In this document: positions 44,287-53,669 of the stretch, piece by piece
How positions within the stretch are numbered: the stretch's first letter is position 1
How the letters are laid out: every line of letters starts with the position of its first letter
Source of the DNA: Oidiodendron maius Zn
Taxonomy: Eukaryota > Ascomycota > Leotiomycetes > Myxotrichaceae
Reading direction: 5' to 3'
NCBI GenBank assembly: GCA_000827325.1
Contig: KN832873.1
Coordinates: forward strand, 696,245-760,244
DNA: 64,000 nt
Program-made: the position numbers and the translations under genes
Notes under the pieces: model-generated
Seen by the model: only the letters and a program-made list of their open reading frames with translations
Told to the model about the DNA's origin: nothing
The model's database searches: none

Positions 44287-45288
44287 ATGCCGACTGAGTA
44301 TAATACTACAAAGTGGGGGAGGGTGGCTATTCTAGACGGAGGCAACTACCCTGAGTTTAAGAGCACCTGTACAGCTGCCCTAGCTGTTATCGATGCATGG
44401 AATATAGTTGATGGCTCTGATCCTGAACCACCTGCTCAACCTAGAGCAACCTACCTAGAGTGGAAGGATAGGAATCAGAAGGCTATTCAGATTATTTCCG
44501 GATCAATTCAGCCTCGATTCTTGCCTAAGATCACCCCCTATATTCAGGCAAAGGACGTGCCAGGAATATGGATAGAGCTAGCTAAGTTCAACCGTGCTAA
44601 TGACCCTGTATTTAACTCAACAGTCCGAGAGCAGTTTAGTACAGCAGAGTTTGATCCAAAGGCCGAGACAATTAGAGACTTTTCCTCTCGACTTTACGGA
44701 TATAAGACCTCACTTGACGGCTCAGATTTCAATCTTACAGATCGTGATATAATATTACGGCTCCTTGCAGCCCTACCAGCCAAAGATCCTTTATGGCAGC
44801 AGGCAAAGCACTTTGCAATTCGCGAGAAACACGACCTTGAAGGGACGATTACCCTGCTTCAGTCATACAAGACTGCCCCTGAAACCACAAAACCTGCAAA
44901 ACCCACTGAGTCCTCTACACCTCCTCCTAAGGCTGCTGCCTTTGCAAGACATAGCCGAAGAGACAAGAGGGGAGGTAGTTCAGACAAAAAGAGAAAGTAT
45001 GAAGACAGGGGGAGTCAATCAAAGCCCCCTGAACATCAGAACGACTGTTATTTTTGTAGCAAGAAAGGCTATTTCCAAAAGGATTGCTGTAAATACGAGA
45101 GGGCTAGAGCAAGAGCCCAGAGACGAAATGAGTCAAGCAGCGGCTCTGAAAGTGAGTCTGAGAGCAAGCAAGAGCATAAGCCTAAAAGAAGCAAGAGCAG
45201 AGACAAGGGTAAAGAGAGAGAGCGTAGCACTGAACATGCTGGCCTTGTGAGCCACTTTGCCACTACAGAGCCTGAGTGTTCCCTTTAA
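44287..45288 (+). CDS. Copia-type Gag polyprotein of the gag-only element
   Basis: 333 aa. The N-terminal part is the copia gag helical domain: VAILDGGNYPEFKSTCTAAL, ATYLEWKDRNQKAIQIISG, TIRDFSSRLYGYKTSL and RDIILRLLAALP. A Pro/Thr linker follows, then a zinc knuckle CYFCSKKGYFQKDC near residue 258, in which the usual His is Tyr. A basic, Ser/Glu/Arg-rich tail with RS- and KE-type repeats ends the protein (KRSKSRDKGKERERS). The protein should form particles and bind RNA. The altered knuckle may weaken zinc binding. The frame is intact, so selection or a recent copy event is likely. Confidence 0.88.
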   Translation: MPTEYNTTKWGRVAILDGGNYPEFKSTCTAALAVIDAWNIVDGSDPEPPAQPRATYLEWKDRNQKAIQIISGSIQPRFLPKITPYIQAKDVPGIWIELAKFNRANDPVFNSTVREQFSTAEFDPKAETIRDFSSRLYGYKTSLDGSDFNLTDRDIILRLLAALPAKDPLWQQAKHFAIREKHDLEGTITLLQSYKTAPETTKPAKPTESSTPPPKAAAFARHSRRDKRGGSSDKKRKYEDRGSQSKPPEHQNDCYFCSKKGYFQKDCCKYERARARAQRRNESSSGSESESESKQEHKPKRSKSRDKGKERERSTEHAGLVSHFATTEPECSL

Positions 45289-45399
45289 ACCTCTGTATAG
45301 TAGTACCTCTGATAAGGGAGCTCTGTCTTAGGCTGCTGAGCCTGGCTGCTGAGCCCTAGCTGTTGAGCTAGTTGACAATCTCCGAGATAGAGCTCTACT

Positions 45400-45545
45400 A
45401 GCTATAAGAGTCCTCTGTTGAGAGAAGAGCGTTGTGGCTATAACACATGCCCTAGAGAGGAAGCCTCTATTGAGAAGAGCGTCGTGGCTATAACACATGC
45501 ATGCCCTAGACAGGGAGCCTCTGTTGAGAGATAAGCTGTGCCAAG
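45400..45545 (+). repeat. Short tandem repeats in the gag-only element 3' region
   Basis: The phrase GCCTCT(A/G)TTGAGA...GAAGAGCGT(T/C)GTGGCTATAACACATG...CCCTAGA is present about two and a half times with a period of about 60-65 bp. Confidence 0.75.
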
Positions 45546-45718
45546 GGTACTCTTGTACCGTAATACAGACATATAGGTCTGTAGAGCTGCTGAACTTCCT
45601 AAAGGGGAGACGTAGGCAGGCTGTAGCTGTAGCTGCTAAGCATACAGGCTATTACGGGAGTTAATGAGGCCTAGGCAATTGATATTCGGAGTTTTAGGGA
45701 TTACAGCACAAGGGGGAG

Positions 45719-45861
45719 TGTCAAGGATATGCTTATGTAATGGTATTGCGCTGTATAAAACCCCACTTTGGGCGTTGTAGCAGCTTACAACCAAACCGTA
45801 ATTTACTACTCTTTTATGCTGAATACCAGGTTATCTTTCCCTGCGCACCGTATCTCTGACA
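45719..45861 (+). repeat. 3' LTR of the gag-only element
   Basis: 143 bp; reads identical to the 5' LTR. Preceded by the polypurine tract AGGGGGAG. Confidence 0.92.
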
Positions 45862-45866
45862 TTGAT

Positions 45867-46573
45867 AGCGAGCTGCGCATGCACGTGAGTTGCACAGCCT
45901 ATTTTACGCCAAATTCATCAAAATATAGCCCCTTAATAACTCAACAACTGCAATATCTATAGGTTTTAAAGCGAAGAGTGGATCTTTTAGACTACTCTAG
46001 TAGCTATAGGTTAAGTTTTAAGATCTCAAGTAGCCAGAAACGCTTAAACATAAATTTGGAGAGCTAAAAGGAGGCTTTTTCAACATTTTCTAGCCTTAAA
46101 ACTAGATAAGCTAACTTTAATACCTATGAATTAAGTTACCCATTTCTAGACTATGGATTAATATGTCAGTATGTTCTATGAAGCAGTAAGGTTTTCTATT
46201 GTAAATATATGAAGGTGTGGTGGATTAATGATTTTTGGTGCTCGCTTATCTAGTACGTAAGTTTAATAGAAGCCCATATTGCAGGCTAGCCAGATAAGGC
46301 TCTATACAGCGCTCTTACATTCATTCCGAAATAAACAGGGCGCTCATCCGCAATGTAGCCATAGAGCCACTGTGCAATGCAGATCCAACCTATTGTTCCT
46401 GTATGCGTCCTTCTCGCTTTTGGTGGCGAGCAGGGCAGATCCTTAGGCAACCTGGTTTCGCCACTGACCAAATTAACTTCGCGATGGGAAGCCGCCATAT
46501 ATAAGTCGTGGCACATTCCCAGGGTCTCCTCATCAATCTACTTGTCATTTTAACTCTCAACTACTTTCACAAG
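45867..46573. other. Intergenic; promoter of the aspartic protease
   Basis: About 700 bp after the retroelement, AT-rich at first. No gene recognised. Confidence 0.5.
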
Positions 46574-47990
46574 ATGATTTGTGCACGATTTACTCCGTTT
46601 TTCTCTTTCGCGTGGCTCTGTTCCATTGTGTTAGCGATCCCCCCCAGACGTGGCTATCAACCAGGTCTAAAACCAAGACACTTGAAGTCTACCTTGCGCT
46701 ACGCTCGCCTTACAAAATTCAATTCCTCAACGCATCAACCATCTTTCTCCTTGCCGTCCCATAATACCATCGTACGTCCAACAAATCAGCTTTCCCAGCA
46801 CGTCATCGAAGTTCACTTCAACAATATCCCGCGCTATCTCCTTCTCGACACCGGCAGCGCGGACACCTGGATGATTTCGCCTGACTTCCAATGCCTCAAT
46901 TCAAGTTATGCTGCAGTACCTCAATCTGACTGTGCTTTTGGTGATCCTTATACGGGACCAGAGATCCACCAGACTCGGAACGAGACGTACGACCAAGTCT
47001 ACGGCACTGGCGAGGTTCTATTCGGTACCTACGGCCAAGCAGAAGTCACCATCGCGGATCTCACAGTCCAGAATCAGAAAGTCGTCCTCGTAAACCGTGG
47101 TTACGGTTTGGGTGATCATGTTCGCAGCGGAGTCATAGGTCTGGCTCCTAGGGCAGTTACACGACTCTTCGAGAATACTAATGCTAGCACGTCTCAACCG
47201 AATGGCACCGTGACAACCTACAGCCCTATATTTGAGAGCATGTATAGTTACACAGCCTATGGACAAGATCCAATTGCACCACTCTTTTCACTCGCATTGG
47301 AACGTGGAGAAGGTGGCGGGTATATTGCATTCGGCGGTCTGCCGCCAATTAATTTCACCCACGATTTTACTTTCACGCCGTTTAAAGGCATAAATTACTA
47401 TGGCAGTTATGATCCAGGGAGATACTATCCTATCCAACCACAGGGCTTTAGCCTTAATGGGCAGGCAGAAGCGACAGACTATAGGGCCATTGTAGACAGC
47501 GGTACGGCTGCTAATCGCTTACCTCAGGATATAGCTGATCGAGTTAATGCCGCTTTGTAAGTCTATCCTATCCAGCTTGCTACTTGTGAGGTGAATTGGC
47601 GAAGAGTTGGCGTGTTGCCCGTATTGGGCTGAGCGACAGTTATTACTTTCACGGCCAGTTCTTCTCAAGAAACATGCTAATTGAGACTCCAGCAATCCTC
47701 CTGCGACCTACTATCCATCATTAGATCTCTACGTCACCGTTTGTAATGCTACAGTTCCTTCGTTCTCTTTCAGCATTGGCGATGAGGTATTTGCCATGAG
47801 CCCTGCGGATATGTTTCTTCCGCTCTCTAGCAACGGTCTCTGTGCCACAAGCTTTACGCGAGGCTTTGAATTTGCTTCAGATGCATATCCAGAGGGATTC
47901 TATGTATTAGGAGACGCGTTTCTGAATAGCGTAGTTGCCGTGTTTGATGTCGGGGCCGGCGGAATGTGGTTTGCAATGCACGATTACTAG
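46574..47990 (+). CDS. Secreted pepsin-like aspartic protease (A1 family)
   Basis: Two exons, 46574-47556 and 47693-47990 (intron 136 bp, GTAAGT...CCAG), 426 aa. A signal peptide (FFSFAWLCSIVLA) and a basic propeptide are followed by the mature enzyme. Catalytic motifs are LLLDTGSADTWM (first Asp) and AIVDSGTAANRLP (second Asp). Between them are the flap-region phrase QVYGTGEVLFGTY and the conserved RSGVIGLAPRA. The splice restores NAAF-NPPATYYPSLDLYVTVC, usual for fungal A1 proteases, and the end is FYVLGDAFLNSVVAVFDVG. Several NxS/T sites are present. The likely role is extracellular or vacuolar protein digestion, or a virulence/nutrition factor. I chose the Met at 46574 because it precedes the signal peptide. 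Confidence 0.9.
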
Positions 47991-48402
47991 CATGCGGCAG
48001 AGCGTATAAAGATCGATAAATATTCATAGAAAAATACCATCCAAGCAATTTATAGTAAATAATTATACTAAACGGCATGTAATATGCCACATTGGTTTGA
48101 TTTGAACGTCAATACAGCTTTATTTCAGCTCGTGTTGCCTATGTATTGAATTCAGAAGTGATAGCATGTAGTAGTGTTTCAGAAATCGAGAGAGACGTTT
48201 AGCTGAGAGTACTTGAATCCAAATCGCCTTAATCTGTCACAATGCCTCACGATGAAGTATTGAGATACGAACGTATCACATTTGCGATAGATTTGAGTGA
48301 AAGTTGATACTAGCGAATGACTTCGAAGCAGTCGGAATAGCATGATTGACGAGACCATTACATGTCCCCGTCACAGATAGAGTCTCATGCCCGTTCACAC
48401 AG
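47991..48402. other. Intergenic between convergent genes
   Basis: About 410 bp; AT-rich 3' UTR-like sequence. Nothing else seen. Confidence 0.5.
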
Positions 48403-49706
48403 CTATAGACCGCTAACAAATTCCAGTACAAGATCATTCAACTTATCTGGCATCTCGAGCTGTACCCAGTGCCCGCAAGGAAACTCCTCGATTCTAAGGT
48501 TCTGAATCCAGGTTGCGCCTCTTTTCTGAATTTCAGGTCTTCCCACATAGTCCTCTTTTGCCAGGACGAAGAGCGTTGGGACCTTCACATGCTTACGTTC
48601 TTCGGGCAAGCTAGCTTCAAACTCTACGTCTCCGCCTCGAATTGCTGACTTATACCTGCGAAGTACAGAGAGTAGTGAGTAATCATATTATTGCGACTAG
48701 AGATAATGAGGACCACGACGCTGAAAATAACGTACCAGTTAAGAGGTCCCACATAGCCCTTTTGGGCCAAGATCTTTGTATGCGTCGCAATTTCCTCCGC
48801 AGTTAACCATGCTGGTGGAGGGGTTATTTTGTTGGACGAGATCCAAGCTTCAGCTGCCCCAACAGGTCCAAAATGCTCTTTCCAAATCTCCGGGTCTTGC
48901 GGATAGAAGAGAGAGGATGCAGATTGGGACTAAAGAGAAGTATTAATGGGAAATTATTAAATGCGAACCGTGGATTGCTTACATGACTGTCCAATAGCTT
49001 CCCGGCCTCTTCGGTATTGAATAGTTTCCAATATCCGAAGGTTGGGTAGCCGAACAGCTGCTGAGTCAATGCAATGACTCCATCTAATATATTTATTGGT
49101 ATGCCTGCATAAGCGTTGAGATGGATCGGATCCAGATATGGCTTACCTACATCCACGGGAGCTCCTGTAGGCTCAACATATCCCACGGCAAGAAATATGG
49201 TAGCAAGGAGAAACTCAGAGTGCCATGTATAAAACCGAGATAAGAATGCTGAGCCCCTGCAGAACTCATGTTAACAACGCACACGAGAGTGACCAATTAT
49301 TGTCTCCGCATAGCACTAAAGAGCATAGAACAGTGAGAGAATTTGATGAGGTCAGAGCAACATCTTCACCTTACCAGTCATGCCCAACACCAATAACCTT
49401 TCGAACGCCCTGCTTCACCAAGATCTCAGCCAAGTGGTCGCTCATTCGCTTCAGTGCGTATGGCTCGACTGCAGAGGGACTGTCACTGTCACCATATCCT
49501 AGCAAGTCCGGGGCCAAAATTCCAAACCCTTTTGTCCTGAAGGCTTCAATTTGGTGACGCCAATCGTAACTAGAGCTCGGAAATCCATGGAGGAACAGGA
49601 AGGTAGGTTTGGAAGATGTAGCCGGTTCAATATAAACGTAAGCGTATTGAGTACCGTCATCCAATTTAATAGATTTGCTAATATTTGGGTATTCTGAAAG
49701 TGCCAT
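48403..49706 (-). CDS. Soluble epoxide hydrolase-like alpha/beta hydrolase
   Basis: Hydrolyses epoxides to diols. Five exons: 49375-49706, 49147-49256, 48983-49083, 48736-48929 and 48403-48655 (introns 118, 63, 53 and 80 bp), 329 aa, the normal length. Motifs: oxyanion HGFPSSSYDW, then GYGDSDSP; nucleophile elbow GHDWG (Asp), formed across the first splice; lid phrases LFGYPTFGYWKLF (Tyr) and SLFYPQDPEIW; FVLAKEDYVG (acid); and PCGHWVQLEMPD (catalytic His). The start MALSEYP is the first Met in the frame that precedes the core at normal distance. The product is cytosolic by sequence. Roles in detoxification or metabolite tailoring are possible. Confidence 0.9.
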
Positions 49707-50965
49707 GATGATTGAGTTACTAGACCAAGCTGCAGTCACTAAGAGTATTGTGTAAGATGTGCGGAGTGAAATCGAGAGCAGAATTTTAGCTGTAGGCTCC
49801 GATGTCAGCAACGCTGTACGTACATATGCATGATTGTACAAACCGGGACTAGTGTGCTATATATAAACTCCTTAGTCTATTAACTTTATAAACCTGGACA
49901 AAATAGGCATCTTGTAATATATTTTAATTATGTACATTTTGCAGTTGGTAGGCAGCTTGAATACTTCCTGCCTATTTACCTTTTTTTAATTGTTATTCTC
50001 TTCTTCCCAACTCTCTCGAGATCTACGTAATATATTGTGTCATTAACTAAAACCATGCTCTTTAACTGTTAATAAGTGCAGGGTAGATATTAGATCCACT
50101 TTAATATAGAGAATGAACTGGAGACAAGCTAAGACCAAGCTGATGGAGGTTGGGATTGATGTCGATGATATCGAAGGGCGACGAGGCAGGTGGAATAGAC
50201 CAGGAGTTTCTGAAGATATTTAGTATTTATATAGTGCCAATAGCCCGGCCATATATTGTTATCTAAAATATATCAATGGGGAAATATTCTTTCCAAACAT
50301 GTCATGCGGAAGAAGAGATTCGCTGCCGCTTTGCAACTGGGAAGACTTTTGAGCCTGGGAAAGAATGCTTTAGTTGAAGAGAATGACTGTTTCCTATCTT
50401 TGGTTGTCCTCGCATGAGACACTTTGTCGCAAGTTGAAACCGGATTTTTTGTCTGAGAGCATGAGGAAAGGAAGATATATTGGCGTTGTGGGCAAGACAG
50501 TCTAGCTAGGACGTTGAATTAAAGAGTCTTTCATCTCATTGGTGTAGGTTTCCTAAAGCGTGAAATTGTCAGCCGGAATAGTTACCACCTAAATTAAGTT
50601 GGTAGATGAACTCCGTTACAAGTCAAATCGATATATGAGTCTCTTCATTATGGATTTTATAATCAAGTTTACTATAGCGCATTGCTCACGAGAGAGGATT
50701 AACTGTGTGGAATAAGGGTCATGGTGATATCCTTGCGACACCGTTCACAGTGCGTATTCTGCTACATTGTTCTACTTTGCTTGAGTATGAAGTAAAAAGG
50801 TTCCGAGGGCGCTTGAGGAGGGTCCGGTTTTGCAAATGACTGTAATACTGCTCCACTGCCCTGTTTCAGGCATGGTCGACACTCAGTCTCGCCCCCTCAA
50901 AATAATGTATTAAAGCCAGTTCTGGGTTATGATATAGATCACACTCGCAATATTGCAGGTCACAG
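49707..50965. other. Intergenic, no gene seen
   Basis: About 1.25 kb. A plus-strand stretch near 50280-50500 has several Cys and His codons (TCHAEEEIRCRF, CGQDS) but is broken by stops in every frame. It may be a decayed gene or chance. Confidence 0.4.
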
Positions 50966-53058
50966 CTACTCTGCAATGAGAAATCTTCTGTACCACGCTT
51001 CCTCCTCTTCCACGACCCTCTTCCTTGAAGACGCTTTTCTAAAACCATGTCCCTCACCTTCAAAGAAAACAGCTTTCACCTCACCGCCGTTTTCTTGAAT
51101 AACATTTGCCATATCTTTGGCTTGGTTCGGCGGCACCACTTTATCATCCAAACCCTGCAACAAGAGCAAAGGAGTCTTGATCTTAACAGCATGGAATACT
51201 GCACTTCTCTTTTCCCAAATCTTGTCTTCCTCCTCTCGTGAGAGAGTTCGGTCCCCAAACACTAGTTTATAAAGATATCGACTCTCTTGTTTGTGGGTTT
51301 GTTCGTGGCAAAGCCTAATGTTTCCGATCTTGCAGATGTTAGTCAATAATTTAATGCTTCGACATCTCTCAGAGAACCTACCCCATACTCGCTGACAGCT
51401 CCCTTAAAAACATCAGGATATATCCATATTGATTGTAAAGCGCAATATCCACCACCACTTGCCCCTCTTATACTAGCTCTCTTGCCATCACACAGACCCT
51501 GTTTTGTAAGGTAATCGACGCAACTGATTGCATCGGACGAATCTACAACTCCGAGCCATCCATTCAAAGCATCTCGGAACACCCGCCCATAACCGGAAGA
51601 ACCAGCAAAATTGAGATTAGCAACAGCATACCCTCTCGAAGTCCAGTACTGTGTGATAACATCCATCTTTTGAGAAGTATGAAGTGTTGGGCCGCCGTGC
51701 ACAGACACGATAAGTGGAGGGAGAGTGCCAGCTGGTGCTTTATACTTTGGATTGTGAGGCGGGTTGAAAATTGTGTGCGCGTTGACTTGTCCTCCTTTCT
51801 CTCTCTCATGGAGCCGTGGAAAGGATATGTGTTGAGGCAGTGAGTAAAGAGAGGTTGGAATGGACGGGTCAGCTGTAGTCTTAATGACGCGCTTAAGAGC
51901 TGGAGCTTTTGTGTCGAGTAGGTACAATGCCTGGGGAGAAATCAAGGTCCTTCCAAGCATGATGAATTTTGAATCTGACAGTCGTTTGACTGTGTCAAAA
52001 AAGATCCCATCAAGGTGAGGGAAGTCTGGTTCGGTATATGTTGCAGTTTTCTTGTCGATAATCAGTAGACGTGTGGAAGCTTTCTTTGTAAAACCTGCAA
52101 CGATAGTATTTCCGGTGAGGCAGGTAAATGTTGAGCTAGAGATAGTCAGCTTTATGAAGTTTCTCTCTCATCGGACATTTACTAACGCTCCTAGGAACCA
52201 CTCTGGGCGCGCGAAATCAGCATCTTCCATCCCTTTCAACTTTAGGTATTGTGAATTGCCACTCCCACCCTCTAAATAGTACAGCTGCCAAAATCCCGTC
52301 CGATCGCTCGCAAACCACAGTGTTCCGTCGGGACTCCATTTTGGCTCACCAATACTTTCCTTCCTCGCCTCCCCAGCGATATATACATGCTCTCCTACGT
52401 CACCGCTGGTCCAATCTGCGACATACAACATCGATCCTGTCCACACCATATCTGGATGGTTCCATTGACCCCAGCTAACTTTCTTCCCATCAGGACTGAA
52501 TTTCGGATGTGCATAAAAGTCCGCACCCTGAATCACTACCCGGCTCTGCTTCGTCTCCGTATCAATGATTACAATCTCATTCCTGATTTTATCGACATCT
52601 TCACCATCTCTATGATCCTCTCTCACAGCTAGAATCCATCGTGCATAATTTGGGTGCATATCGAAATCAGCGAATCGTAGCTTTGCGTTTGCTTCAACCA
52701 AAGGAGTAACTTCCACCGAGCCAGTACCGCTGTAACTTAGCGCAAATACCCCGAACGTTCGCATGTCTGTAAATATAACTCTCCCATCAGATCCCATGGC
52801 CATTGAGCCTCCTCCGTATTCGTGTACGCGTGAACGTGCGCTGTATTCTTTGGGCAACACGTCGTTTATTTGGTTGCCATTGCAAGCAACAATACAACTT
52901 CGTCCGTCTTCCGCAGGGCGCTCTTCAAGATAATAGATAGTACCGGATTTAGGGTCTGCAATGGTATCTGAAAGCATTACAGTTTGCCCGGATAACATTT
53001 CAGATGTAATGGGACTTTCCCATGTTCCATAGGGTGCAACTTTTAGTGAATTGACCAT
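50966..53058 (-). CDS. S9-family prolyl-oligopeptidase-like serine peptidase
   Basis: Three exons: 52187-53058, 51383-52135 region (ending 51382) and 50966-51328 (introns 51 and 53 bp), 662 aa, the usual length for S9C-type acylaminoacyl/dipeptidyl peptidases. The N-terminal half is a propeller: ARSRVHEYGGGSMAM, DGRVIFTDMRTFGVF, FYAHPKFSPDGKKVSWGQWNHP, EPKWSPDGTLWFASDRTGFW. The C-terminal hydrolase has VSVHGGPTLHTSQK, QYWTSRGYAVANLNFAGSSGYG, nucleophile RGASGGGY, acid GLDDKVVPPNQA and His GEGHGF. It hydrolyses short peptides, is probably cytosolic and lacks a signal peptide. The Met at 53058 (MVNSLKVAPYG) is preferred to the upstream Met at 53190, which only adds an atypical extension. Confidence 0.9.
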
Positions 53059-53669
53059 TTTTAAGATTTCAATAGTGATTTGGTAGTAGGTTGAATGAAA
53101 TAAACAAAACTTGATACCAAATCTTTCGGTGGGAATTAAGAGACCATATAAGTAGGTATTCATGATTAATTTTTGAGTTGGTACCAACAACTATGGGTGT
53201 TGGCGTTACGTTGCCAGGGCCAGGCAACGGCGAAATTTAATTGCCCACCCCTGTCCCTGGCCGCGGACCGCGCCATGTACCTCCTGAAGTAGAATCTGCT
53301 TATTGTAAGAATACATACTGTACGTCAGGTTCTGTGGTACAGTATGTAATGTAATTTGCTGCAACTTAGATTAAACCCACTCCCTCCCAAGGAGGTGATT
53401 GGCGCTCTGTTGTCATCACATTCCGACAGCAGCGTGATGAAACTGCTCCAGACCACCGCGGTACCACCTTTGTCACGCTGTGCAACTGACTCCCCTCATC
53501 CCCACCTATTCGAACCGGCCTTCCCACGCCGTATTACGCTTCCGCTACGCACCATATTGCAAACCTATCTTCGATTGCCTGGGCAAAAATTACTCAAACC
53601 GGCAGTTGGCCTGAGAGGTCTATAAGTAACATGACGGACAAAACTTAACAACCTCAGCCTGACGGCTTA
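53059..53669. other. Intergenic between divergent genes
   Basis: About 610 bp, including a GC-richer part near 53200-53280. Nothing recognised. Confidence 0.5.

Larger units (their letters stand above)
44076..45861 (+). mobile_element. Gag-only LTR retrotransposon (TR-GAG type), complete and young
   Basis: This 1,786-bp element has two 143-bp LTRs (44076-44218 and 45719-45861) that read as identical, with TG...CA ends and 5-bp TTGAT duplications. It has a primer-binding site GGTTATAAGCCC directly after the left LTR and a purine tract AGGGGGAG directly before the right LTR. Its only gene is an intact 333-codon gag. There is no protease, integrase, reverse transcriptase or RNase H, so it must move with enzymes of an autonomous copia element. 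TR-GAG elements of this plan have been described in plants. The identical LTRs and open gag indicate a recent insertion. The internal 3' part is non-coding and holds tandem repeats. Confidence 0.92.

Noticed and set aside
49871-50500. Cys/His-containing stretch suggesting a zinc-finger gene
   Set aside because: Stops in all frames and no consistent C-x-C/H spacing; left as intergenic.
53356-53625. A tRNA-like TTCGAA-containing stretch and an 89-codon frame upstream of the HET pseudogene
   Set aside because: No cloverleaf could be folded around it by eye and the frame has no motif.
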